Assembly (NCBI GenBank): GCA_964510375.1
Contig: CAZEBR010000004.1
Location: 1 to 60,520 of the forward strand
Reading direction: 5' to 3'
DNA: 60,520 bases
DNA from: CAYLJV01 sp964510375
GTDB lineage: Archaea; Hadarchaeota; Hadarchaeia; Hadarchaeales; JAGGTB01
A program made the translations under genes and the position numbers. Numbering within the stretch: the stretch's first letter is position 1; the number at the start of each line of letters is the position of its first letter. Positions 35,285 to 43,360 of this stretch are shown piece by piece. The notes beneath the pieces are model-generated. The model saw nothing but the letters and a program-made list of their open reading frames with translations. It searched no databases and was not told where the DNA came from.

Positions 35285-36517
35285 ATGCCAGTATATTCGA
35301 ACTCCAGGCTCAAACTTTTTGAGCAATGTCCTAGAGCTTATCGTTACAAGTATATCGATAAGGTGGATGTGGAAGAGGTAAGAAATGCCTATGCCTTCTT
35401 GGGGTCCAGGGTTCACGAAACCCTTGAGCTTCTCCACGAGGATTTGAAGAACGGAAAACGAAATTCTTTGGAAGATTTACTGAATTACTATAATTTCAGG
35501 TGGCAGAGGGAGTGGGATTCCGATATCCGGTTGCCGGGAGAAGATTATTCTCAGGAGCACTTCAAAAAGGTCGGTAAGGAGTGCATCGAAAATTATTACG
35601 ATAATCACGAGCCCTTTGATCTAACCCGGACCGTGGACACCGAACTTCGCCTTTATCCTGAGGTTAAGGCCAAGGATCGGGAATACACTTTTCTAGGATT
35701 TATAGATCGGCTGGCCCTGACTTCTGATGACCGTTACGAGATCCATGACTACAAGACTTCGAAGAATCTCCCTTCCCGTCAGGATTTGGAGGATGATCGT
35801 CAGCTTGCTCTCTATCAGCTTGGGGTACAGCAGGAATATCCGGAGGCCGAAGAGGTCGAACTGGTATGGCATTATGTCCGATTTGGTAAGGATGTCAGGA
35901 TCACTCACTCCGAGGATGAGATTGCCGACATAAAGGAAGAACTGCTTGACCTTATCGGAGAGATAGAGAGATCAAAGAACGAGAATGAATTTCCGACAGC
36001 GAGGGGTGATGGTGCAAGGTGCGATTGGTGTGATTTCAAACGTCTGTGCCCTGAGTGGTCCCACCTTTACGAGACGGAGGACCTCCCTCAGAACGAGTTT
36101 CTATCGGAGGAGGGCGTTGAGCTGGTCGATAAGCTTGCGAGCGTTGAAGGGAAGCTGGAGCGGTTGGAGGAAGAGAGGTCCGAGTTGAAGGAAGAGAAAG
36201 AAAAGCTTAAGGAAGCGATTTTGAAGTATGCCGATGAGGAAGGATTGGAAAACGTTTACGGAACGGAGAAGAGAGCTTCCATCGAAAGGGACGAGAAGAT
36301 AAGGTTTCCCCGGAGCAACGAATCCGATAGGAGCGAACTGGAGAGCACGATTAAGGAAGCCGGGCTTTGGGATGAGGTTTCTTATTTGAGTATTCGCTCC
36401 CTAGCAAAGATTTTTCGGGAAGACGGGTGGCCCGACTCCGTTATCGATGAGCTTGAGAATTTCAAGCGAACGGAGAAGAAAACAGAGGTTAAACTCGAGG
36501 ATTTGGAGGAAAACTAG
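35285..36517 (+). CDS. Cas4/RecB-like PD-(D/E)XK nuclease with Fe-S cysteines and coiled-coil tail
   Basis: The N-terminal 280 residues are a PD-(D/E)XK nuclease of the Cas4/AddB type. An early Cys in FEQCPRAYRYKYID begins the cluster, IDRLAL plus EIHDYKTSK give the D and D-x-K catalytic residues, QLALYQLG is motif 'QxxxY', and CDWCDFKRLC gives the other three Fe-S cysteines. A coiled coil (about residues 275-320, ELVDKLASVEGKLERLEEE) and a basic/acidic tail follow, which Cas4 lacks. No cas genes are nearby. ATG 35285 follows GGTGA by 8 bases; ATG 35270 is the longer option. Confidence 0.85.
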   Translation: MPVYSNSRLKLFEQCPRAYRYKYIDKVDVEEVRNAYAFLGSRVHETLELLHEDLKNGKRNSLEDLLNYYNFRWQREWDSDIRLPGEDYSQEHFKKVGKECIENYYDNHEPFDLTRTVDTELRLYPEVKAKDREYTFLGFIDRLALTSDDRYEIHDYKTSKNLPSRQDLEDDRQLALYQLGVQQEYPEAEEVELVWHYVRFGKDVRITHSEDEIADIKEELLDLIGEIERSKNENEFPTARGDGARCDWCDFKRLCPEWSHLYETEDLPQNEFLSEEGVELVDKLASVEGKLERLEEERSELKEEKEKLKEAILKYADEEGLENVYGTEKRASIERDEKIRFPRSNESDRSELESTIKEAGLWDEVSYLSIRSLAKIFREDGWPDSVIDELENFKRTEKKTEVKLEDLEEN

Positions 36518-36620
36518 CACGGCTCCGCCTTTCGCGATAACCTATTTCTGTTTCTCCAGTAAAGGCCGCTATCTCCATGTTTACTTCGGTGGCTGATCGA
36601 CCAGATTCTCCAATATCCAA

Positions 36621-36651
36621 TGTACAATAATATACGACAAGGTTTTATATA
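36621..36651 (+). promoter_or_regulatory. trp operon promoter with TGTACA box
   Basis: A clear TATA box TTTTATATA (36643-36651) stands about 46 bases upstream of trpE ATG, predicting transcription start near 36675. TGTACA (36621-36626) lies 17 bases upstream of the box. TGTACA is the TRP-box consensus described for TrpY in Methanothermobacter. No trpY-like gene is in the window. The wider gap 36518-36696 holds no other feature. Confidence 0.55.
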
Positions 36652-36696
36652 GTACCAAAACTAAAAGGATTTCTGCCCGAAAAGGTGTAGAGCGAA

Positions 36697-38199
36697 ATGG
36701 AGACGTTACCCGACTTTGAGGATGTGAAGACTCTTGGGGAGGAGGTCGAGAGGCCTTGCCTGATTCCGATAGTGCATACCAGCCCTCACTTCGAGAATCC
36801 GGCCGAGAAGTACCTAGAGCTCAGAAAAGAAAAGGAGTCTTCTTATCTTCTCGAATCCATGATAGGTCTCCGTAGAGAAAGCAGGTACTCCGTAATCGGC
36901 TGCGATCCCCATCTCCACCTAAAGATCGAGAAAGACGATATCGAGATTGAAGGAAATCCCGAAGCGGCAGAAATCTCACGCCGAAGGATTGAAGCCAGCA
37001 ATCCCAACGACGAGCTCGAAGTATTGAAAAGGGCGATGTTCATGGACGAAATGAACATTTTGAGCTTGAATCTTCCTAGGTACGTTTTGGGCGTTACTGG
37101 ATATCTGGGGTATGATTTCGTCAGAACGCACTTGGACTTGAACGAGGATACCCGCGACGACTTGGAACACCCCATATTGGAATTCATGCTTCCCAGCAGT
37201 GTGGTAGTGTTTGATCATCATAAAAAACGAACATATTACGCTTCCCTACTGTTTTTAACAGAGGAAACTGATTTTGATAGCCATTTTTCTGGCTTGATTG
37301 ATAAGATTAGCGATTTAACTTCTTCTGAAGTCGAAGAAAAAGACAAGAACGTCGAAGAGCCCTCGCTAAGATCCAATTTTGACAAGGGGAGCTTCGAGAA
37401 AAGCGTGAGTAGAATCAAGGATTACATCCGTGCAGGCGACGTGATTCAAACCGTGATATCGAGGAGAATTGATTTGGAACCCTCGCCCGATCTCGGTTCA
37501 TTTTACTCACGACTCCGGGAAATAAATCCGTCTCCGTATATGTTCTTTCTCGATTTTCCCGACAGGAGCTTGGTAGGTTCGAGTCCTGAGGCTTTGATAA
37601 GAGTCCAGGACAGAAAGGTTCTAACCCGGCCGATAGCTGGGACCCGTAGAAGGGGAAAGGACGAGGTGGACGATTTGGAGATGGAAAAGGAACTTCTCGA
37701 AGATGATAAGGAAAGAGCGGAGCATGTGATGTTGGTCGATCTCGGCAGAAACGATATAGGGAAAATTTCGAAGTTTGGCACCATCGATATCCCCGAGTTT
37801 ATGGATGTCGAAAAATACGGGGACGTTCAACATATCGTGAGCACCGTTACCGGACAGCTGAAGGAGGACAAGGACTCGTTTGACGCTTTGAGAGCGGTTT
37901 TTCCGGCGGGAACTGTAACTGGTGCCCCTAAAGTGAGGGCCATGGAGATCATTGAGGAACTGGAACCAACTCGAAGGGGGATATATTCGGGAGCGGTGGG
38001 CTCGTTTAGCTACACGAGCGATGCGGATTTTGCCATTACGATTAGAACTCTCACCGAAGAGGACGGAAAAGCACATGTTCAGGTCGGCGCCGGCATAGTG
38101 GCCGATTCTTCTCCGGAAGAAGAATATTACGAGACTGAAAACAAAGCTCGCTCGTTGCTTCGGGCGGCAGGTGTTATGGATGAAGATAGCGGTAATTGA
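36697..38199 (+). CDS. trpE: Anthranilate synthase component I
   Basis: The 500-aa protein has the tryptophan-feedback region YLLESMIGLRRESRYSVIG (near residues 49-67) and the chorismate-using C-terminal half: RPIAGTRRRGKDE, DLGRNDIGKIS, GDVQHIVSTVTG, FPAGTVTGAPKVRAM and GAGIVADSSPEEEY. With TrpG it converts chorismate and glutamine to anthranilate. It is the first gene of a seven-gene operon; SD AAAAGGTG stands upstream. The trpG start overlaps its end by 20 bases. Confidence 0.96.
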   Translation: METLPDFEDVKTLGEEVERPCLIPIVHTSPHFENPAEKYLELRKEKESSYLLESMIGLRRESRYSVIGCDPHLHLKIEKDDIEIEGNPEAAEISRRRIEASNPNDELEVLKRAMFMDEMNILSLNLPRYVLGVTGYLGYDFVRTHLDLNEDTRDDLEHPILEFMLPSSVVVFDHHKKRTYYASLLFLTEETDFDSHFSGLIDKISDLTSSEVEEKDKNVEEPSLRSNFDKGSFEKSVSRIKDYIRAGDVIQTVISRRIDLEPSPDLGSFYSRLREINPSPYMFFLDFPDRSLVGSSPEALIRVQDRKVLTRPIAGTRRRGKDEVDDLEMEKELLEDDKERAEHVMLVDLGRNDIGKISKFGTIDIPEFMDVEKYGDVQHIVSTVTGQLKEDKDSFDALRAVFPAGTVTGAPKVRAMEIIEELEPTRRGIYSGAVGSFSYTSDADFAITIRTLTEEDGKAHVQVGAGIVADSSPEEEYYETENKARSLLRAAGVMDEDSGN

Positions 38200-38758
38200 T
38201 AATATAGACTCATTCGTCTACAACCTCGTTCAGTACGTCGGTGAGCTAGGTGCAGAGCCTGTCGTTTTCCCCAATGATTCGGGTCTGGTGGATATAAAGG
38301 ATGCCGATCCCGAAGGGATCATCGTTTCTCCGGGGCCTAAGACGCCGGAGGACGCCGGCGTTTCCTCGGAAGTCGTGAGAGAGTTCAGCGGGGAGATCCC
38401 GGTTCTGGGGGTTTGTCTGGGTCATCAGGTGATAGCCCATGCTTTTGGGGGTGGGGTTGTCGGGGCAGAGCAGCTCATGCACGGTAAGACCTCCGAAATA
38501 AATCACGATGAGAGCTCTATCTTTCAAGGAATTCCGAATCCGTTCGAAGCTACTAGGTATCATTCCTTGGTGGTGGAATCCTCCGACCTCCCCCCGTGTT
38601 TGGAGGTCATGGCCTACACGAATGATGGTTACAGTGAAATAATGGGGATTCGTCATGAGAGTTATCCGGTTTTTGGAGTACAATTTCACCCGGAATCGAT
38701 ACTGACGTCTTCCGGAAAAGAAATTTTAAAGAATTTTCTAGGGGAGGTGAGAAGTTGA
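38180..38758 (+). CDS. trpG: Anthranilate synthase component II (glutamine amidotransferase)
   Basis: This 192-aa class I glutamine amidotransferase has IDNIDSFVYNLVQY, SPGPKTPEDAG, the nucleophile loop GVCLGHQ (Cys near 79) and the catalytic HPE in FHPESILTS. It supplies ammonia to TrpE. No fusion to TrpD is present. The ATG at 38180 is chosen because AGGTG lies 6 bases upstream; the frame itself opens at 38171. Confidence 0.95.
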   Translation: MKIAVIDNIDSFVYNLVQYVGELGAEPVVFPNDSGLVDIKDADPEGIIVSPGPKTPEDAGVSSEVVREFSGEIPVLGVCLGHQVIAHAFGGGVVGAEQLMHGKTSEINHDESSIFQGIPNPFEATRYHSLVVESSDLPPCLEVMAYTNDGYSEIMGIRHESYPVFGVQFHPESILTSSGKEILKNFLGEVRS

Positions 38759-39813
38759 GTTCCATAAAGTCTGCCATAAGCAAGCTGGTTGAAAATAGAG
38801 ATCTGGCTAAGAGGGAATCCGAGAGAGTAATGAAGCAGATAATGTCCGGAGAGGCGACTCCCGCACAAATGGGTGCCTTTCTTTCCGCTCTGAGGATAAA
38901 GGGAGAAACGCCGACCGAAATAGCGTCCTTCGCCAGAGTCATGCAACAGTTCGCTACCGAGATCAATCCCGAAGCCGACGGTATTCTGGTGGATACGTGT
39001 GGTACTGGGGGTGACGACTTAGACACTTTCAACGTTAGCACTACTGCAATGTTCATCGCAGCTGGCGCCGGCGTCCCCATCGCCAAACACGGTAACCGAT
39101 CGGTAACCAGCAAATCGGGGAGCGCCGATGTTTTAGAGGCTCTAGGGGTAGATATAGATCTGTCTTTTGATAAAGTGGAGAAATGTATAGAGGAGCTAGG
39201 TATCGGTTTTATGTTTGCTCCGAATTTCCACGATTCGATGAGGCACGCCATAGGACCGCGAAAGGAAATCGACCTTAGAACCATTTTCAATATCCTTGGC
39301 CCCTTGACCAACCCGGCGGGTGCTCAGGGTCAGATAATGGGCGTGTACGATGGTTCCTTGACCGAAAAGCTGGCGAAGGTTCTGAGAAAGCTTGAGGCAA
39401 AAAATGCGATGGTTGTTCACGGTCTGGATGGAATCGATGAAATTTCCAATCTGGGGAAAACGAAAATTTCTGAGCTTAAAGATAACGGTGAGATCGAAAC
39501 TTACACTATCGAGCCTGAGAACTTCGGAATTTCGCGTGTGAATCCCGGGGATATCGCCGGCGGAGATGCGAGGAAAAACGCCGAGATACTCCTGAGAATT
39601 TTCAAGGGCCGAAAAGGCCCCAGGCGAGATATATCCATTTTGAACGCCGCTTCCGCCATTATGGTCGGTGGAAGGGCCGATAGCTTTGAGAAAGGGCTGG
39701 AACTCGCCAGGGAATCCGTTGATTCGGGAAGTGCCTATCGAAAACTGATAGAGATGGCGGAAGCCACGAGCGGGGACAAGAGCAGAATAGAGGAATTGGA
39801 GGATTCGCTTTGA
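38755..39813 (+). CDS. trpD: Anthranilate phosphoribosyltransferase
   Basis: The 352-aa protein has the PRPP-binding CGTGGDDLDTFNVST and KHGNRSVTSKSGSADVLEALG, HHxx-like MFAPNFHDSMRHA and the RTIFNILGPLTNPA signature. It joins anthranilate to PRPP. TTG start overlapping the trpG stop by 4 bases. Confidence 0.96.
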   Translation: MSSIKSAISKLVENRDLAKRESERVMKQIMSGEATPAQMGAFLSALRIKGETPTEIASFARVMQQFATEINPEADGILVDTCGTGGDDLDTFNVSTTAMFIAAGAGVPIAKHGNRSVTSKSGSADVLEALGVDIDLSFDKVEKCIEELGIGFMFAPNFHDSMRHAIGPRKEIDLRTIFNILGPLTNPAGAQGQIMGVYDGSLTEKLAKVLRKLEAKNAMVVHGLDGIDEISNLGKTKISELKDNGEIETYTIEPENFGISRVNPGDIAGGDARKNAEILLRIFKGRKGPRRDISILNAASAIMVGGRADSFEKGLELARESVDSGSAYRKLIEMAEATSGDKSRIEELEDSL

Positions 39814-40592
39814 CTATTTTGGACGAGATCGTAGAGACCGTAAAAAACAGGGTGGAGGGACGTTCTGATCGTCTCCAAGAGGACGGTGTTGCATCTTTCG
39901 ACGGGAGAAGTAGCTTAAGGGCGGCGATACGGGGTTCCGCGGGGGCTCCGGTAATCGGGGAACTCAAAAAATCGTCCCCTTCATCCGGCGAAATCCGATC
40001 GGAATTCGAAGTGAAGGAGCTTTCCAGATCGATTTACAGGGGCGGGGCCTCCGGAGTGTCCGTCCTCACCGAACCGGAGTACTTCGACGGCAACTTGGAC
40101 TACATTGAGGAGGTGAAGAAGGCCGTAGAAATTCCCGTTTTGAGAAAGGATTTTATCGTGAGTAAGTCGCAACTCCGTGAGTCTGCGAAGCTCGGTGCCG
40201 ATGCCGTGCTTCTGATAGCCCATATCCTTGGCGATAATCTTTCGGAATTCGTCGATTTAGCGCATAGTCTGGGAATGGAGACTCTCGTCGAGGTCTCCGA
40301 TGAGGATCAGGTTCGCCTTGCCGAATCTACGGAAACGGATCTGATCGGCATAAACAATCGAAATTTGGAGACCATGTCGGTAAATCTCGAAAGGACTCGT
40401 AAAGTCATTGAAGGTACTTCGGATAAGTCGGTGATTGTGAGCGAAAGCGGGATTAGCGACAGGGAGGATGTCGAGCGCGTCATGGAATGGGGCGTGGACG
40501 CCGTTCTCGTGGGCACGGCCATTATGGAGTCTAGGGATGTCGAAGGGAAGGTAAGAGAGCTAGTTCACGGTGATGAAAATGATAAAGATTAA
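39810..40592 (+). CDS. trpC: Indole-3-glycerol-phosphate synthase
   Basis: The 260-aa TIM barrel shows GELKKSSPSSGEI (catalytic Lys), SVLTEPEYFDG, LRKDFIV, DAVLLIAHIL, IGINNRNLETM and VSESGI, all of the TrpC family in order. It closes the indole ring. It is separate from TrpF, as in most archaea, and overlaps both neighbours. Confidence 0.96.
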   Translation: MTILDEIVETVKNRVEGRSDRLQEDGVASFDGRSSLRAAIRGSAGAPVIGELKKSSPSSGEIRSEFEVKELSRSIYRGGASGVSVLTEPEYFDGNLDYIEEVKKAVEIPVLRKDFIVSKSQLRESAKLGADAVLLIAHILGDNLSEFVDLAHSLGMETLVEVSDEDQVRLAESTETDLIGINNRNLETMSVNLERTRKVIEGTSDKSVIVSESGISDREDVERVMEWGVDAVLVGTAIMESRDVEGKVRELVHGDENDKD

Positions 40593-41229
40593 GATATGCG
40601 GGATTACATCCCCGGAAGATGCAGTAATGGTCCAGAGTACGGGGGCGGACATCCTAGGGGTAATCGTCGACGTGGATGTTTCTACACCCCGAGAAATTGA
40701 AGTTTCAAGGGCGAGGGAGGTTTTTGGCGCGTTATCCGATGATGTCGAAAAGGTCGTCGTCACTATGCCTGGGGGGAGCGAAGATATCGAAAAGCTGTCG
40801 GAGAGCTTGAGTCCGGATTATTTTCAAATTCACTCCGATTTACCATCCTCCGAGTTGAAAAGGATCAGGAATAGGGTCGACGAGGGGATTATCGGTGTCG
40901 TTCAGATACCGAAAGGGTCTCCCGATCCAGAAGGAGTGAGGGAAAAAGCGGAGAAGGTCGTGGAAGCCTCCGATTTTCTCCTTTTGGACACAAAGGAGGA
41001 GTCCCGGGAGGGGGCCGGAACGGTTCACGATTGGAGTATAAGTTCACGCGTCACTCGGCTTCTGGATTTGCCCGTGATTTTGGCTGGCGGACTCGACCCT
41101 TCGAACGTCCGGAGGGCCGTCGAGGAGGTAGGTCCCTTTGCCGTCGATGTCGCCAGCGGAGTAGAATCGGAACCGGGACGGAAAGATAAAAAACTCGTCG
41201 AGAGCTTCGTTCAGGAGGCAGGTTGCTGA
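40579..41229 (+). CDS. trpF: Phosphoribosylanthranilate isomerase
   Basis: The 216-aa barrel begins KIKICGITSPEDA with the catalytic Cys, and has FQIHSD, DFLLLDT and LAGGLDPSNVRRAV and a final DVASGVE, as in TrpF. It performs the Amadori rearrangement of PRA. Between strand 2 and strand 4 it is more divergent than usual (VVTMPGGSEDIE in place of the common FVN segment). GGTGA 5 bases before ATG 40579 decides the start inside trpC. Confidence 0.92.
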   Translation: MIKIKICGITSPEDAVMVQSTGADILGVIVDVDVSTPREIEVSRAREVFGALSDDVEKVVVTMPGGSEDIEKLSESLSPDYFQIHSDLPSSELKRIRNRVDEGIIGVVQIPKGSPDPEGVREKAEKVVEASDFLLLDTKEESREGAGTVHDWSISSRVTRLLDLPVILAGGLDPSNVRRAVEEVGPFAVDVASGVESEPGRKDKKLVESFVQEAGC

Positions 41230-41231
41230 TC

Positions 41232-42434
41232 ATGGAGGCCGAGCAATTGAAAAAGGACGAAAGTGTAAGGAGCCGCTTCGGAAAGTTTGGCGGTCGTTAC
41301 GTCAACGAGATGTTGATGCCGGTACTTCTTGAGCTCGATGAGAAGTTCGAAGACCTTTCGGAGAGCGAGGAGTTCTGGGATAAGTACAATGCCATGTTGA
41401 GGAATTACGGGGGCAGGCCGACCCCTCTTTATCACGCGGAGGACTTTGGCGAGATAGTTGGCTGCGAGGTTTATCTTAAGCGGGAGGATCTGACTTATGG
41501 CGGCTCGCACAAGCTCAACAACACTCTCGGTCAGGCCCTGTTGGCCAAGGAAATCGGGAAGTCTCGTCTGATTACCGAGACCGCCGCCGGAATGCACGGC
41601 GTGGCAACGACAATGGCAGGAAACGCCTGCAACCTGAATACGGAAGTTTTTATGGGCTCCCACGACATCGAAAGGCAGCCTTCTAACGTGGATAGAATGG
41701 AGATGCTTGGGGCCGAGATCAGACCCGTCGATATCGGCAAGGGAGTCCTCAAGGATGCCGTTTCGGACACTCTGAGAAAGTGGGCGTCCTGTTCCGACAC
41801 TACGCATTACCTCATGGGCTCCACGGTAGGTCCTTCACCCTTCCCCGAGATCGTGGCGACTTTCCAGAGCGTTATCGGAAAGGAGATAAAGGAGCAGATA
41901 GTAGAGGCGGAGGGCAGACTGCCCGACTCCATAGTTGCTTGCGGTAGCGGGGGTAGCAACGCACTGGGTGCTTTTAGACCATTCATAAAGGAGGATGTGA
42001 AGCTTTTCTTTGTCGAGGGTGGTGGCAGACATCTCGACGCGGATAACAGTGCGGCGGCCTTTCAGCTGGGGAGTCCGGGCGTTATCCACGGGGCCTTTAC
42101 CTACGTGCTACAGGACAAAAACGGCCAGATAAAGCCTTCCGAGACTAGAAGCGCGGGACTTAACTATCCCGCAAGGGGCCCTGAGCTGTCCCATCTGTAC
42201 GAGACGGGCAGGATGAAGGCGGGTTATGCGTTCGACGACGAGGTATTCGAGGCCGCGAGGGTCATGGCCAGTTCCGAGGGTCTGATTCCGGCCCTGGAAA
42301 CCGCTCACGCAATCGCCTATATGTTAAATCACAAGGATTATTTCGAGGAGGACGAGCTCGTCGTGTTGAATTATTCCGGTCGGGGGGACAAGGACCTGGA
42401 CACGATATTGAGGCATGGTGGAGATGAGGATTGA
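41232..42434 (+). CDS. trpB: Tryptophan synthase beta chain with altered substrate loop
   Basis: The 400-aa PLP enzyme is clearly TrpB by length and motifs: FGGRYVNE, YLKREDL, SHKLNN (PLP Lys94), HYLMGSTVGPSPFP, CGSGGSNALG (phosphate cup) and SGRGDKDLD. The loop that binds the serine/aminoacrylate carboxylate, ETGAGQHG in most TrpB, reads ETAAGMHG (116-123): the catalytic Glu116 is kept, but Gly is Ala and Gln is Met. GGAHK is GGSHK. It makes tryptophan from indole and serine together with TrpA. The changes may be lineage-specific or alter the reaction. Confidence 0.93.
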   Translation: MEAEQLKKDESVRSRFGKFGGRYVNEMLMPVLLELDEKFEDLSESEEFWDKYNAMLRNYGGRPTPLYHAEDFGEIVGCEVYLKREDLTYGGSHKLNNTLGQALLAKEIGKSRLITETAAGMHGVATTMAGNACNLNTEVFMGSHDIERQPSNVDRMEMLGAEIRPVDIGKGVLKDAVSDTLRKWASCSDTTHYLMGSTVGPSPFPEIVATFQSVIGKEIKEQIVEAEGRLPDSIVACGSGGSNALGAFRPFIKEDVKLFFVEGGGRHLDADNSAAAFQLGSPGVIHGAFTYVLQDKNGQIKPSETRSAGLNYPARGPELSHLYETGRMKAGYAFDDEVFEAARVMASSEGLIPALETAHAIAYMLNHKDYFEEDELVVLNYSGRGDKDLDTILRHGGDED

Positions 42435-43239
42435 AAAAAAGTTCGAGGATTTGAGGGAAAGAGGGGAGGGAGCCTACATGCCCCATATATATTACGGGGA
42501 TCCTAGCGAGGAATTTTCTCGGGACCTCGTTATTGCTCTGGCCGAGAACGGCGCGGATCTCCTTGAGTTTGGGATTCCGTTCTCGGACCCGACCGCGGAC
42601 GGTCCGACGTTTCAGGAGTCCTGCGAGCGTGCGCTGGAAAACGGAATCACTCCCCAGAAGTGTATCGACGGAATAGAGAGTTTGAGAAACGAGGGACTGG
42701 AGATTCCCATCGTGGTTACTACCTACTTTAACATCCCCTATGTTTATGGAATGGAGGAGTTCTTTGGGGAACTCGCGAGGGCGGGCGTTCAAGGGGTGAT
42801 TATACCTAACATCCCTCTGGAGGAATCGGGCTTGGTTTTGGATATTGCCGATGCTAATAACATAGATGTCATCTTCCAGGTTACCCCGAACACCTCCGAG
42901 TCAAGGTTGAGAAAGATAGCTTCCGCTTCTTCAGGTTTCCTATACGTAATCAACTTTGAGGGCGTCACCGGGGTCCGAAAGTCCCTCTCGGATTCTGTTT
43001 CGGGAACGATAGAGGAATCGAGAAAACATGCCGATGTTCCGCTGATGGCCGGTTTCGGGATTTCGGAGCGTTCACACGCGGAGACCTTGGTTTCCGGTGG
43101 TGTCGACGGTGTTATCACCGGAAGTGCGTTGGCGGATATCTACACGAAAAATCTGGATGATCCTTGGAAGTCCATGTCAGAGATCGAAAAATTTGCGAAA
43201 GAGCTCAAGAGTGGTTGCGTTGAAGGATACAGGGAATAG
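42415..43239 (+). CDS. trpA: Tryptophan synthase alpha chain
   Basis: The 274-aa barrel has LLEFGIPFSDPTADGPTFQ with both catalytic acids (the Glu of LEFG and the Asp of ADG), YFNIPYVYG, and GVTGVRKSLS and GFGISER near the phosphate site. It releases indole from indole-3-glycerol phosphate for TrpB. Two family constants are changed: the PDLP loop is PNIP and the loop before the N-terminal barrel strand is short. It overlaps trpB by 20 bases; ATG 42415 or 42424 could start it. It is the last gene of the operon. Confidence 0.93.
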   Translation: MVEMRIEKKFEDLRERGEGAYMPHIYYGDPSEEFSRDLVIALAENGADLLEFGIPFSDPTADGPTFQESCERALENGITPQKCIDGIESLRNEGLEIPIVVTTYFNIPYVYGMEEFFGELARAGVQGVIIPNIPLEESGLVLDIADANNIDVIFQVTPNTSESRLRKIASASSGFLYVINFEGVTGVRKSLSDSVSGTIEESRKHADVPLMAGFGISERSHAETLVSGGVDGVITGSALADIYTKNLDDPWKSMSEIEKFAKELKSGCVEGYRE

Positions 43240-43290
43240 ATTCGTTCGCTTTAATTTACGCTGGAGTGTTTTTAGTTCTATTAATTTATA

Positions 43291-43308
43291 TTCTAAACCT
43301 TTTTAGAA
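43291..43308. terminator. Hairpin between convergent trpA and thermosome genes
   Basis: TTCTAAA (43291-43297) and TTTAGAA (43302-43308) form a perfect 7-base stem with loop CCTT, flanked by T-rich sequence on both sides. It lies between two convergent genes and could end transcription in both directions. Archaeal terminators need only T-runs, so the hairpin may be incidental. Confidence 0.35.
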
Positions 43309-43360
43309 ATAAAAATATGAAAAAGTAAAGAAAAAGATTTTGCTCGGAGAAATTATATTT

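Noticed and set aside
35285..36517. Cas4 of a CRISPR system
   Set aside because: No cas1/cas2, no repeats and an extra coiled-coil tail; a general RecB/Cas4-like nuclease is the safer call.
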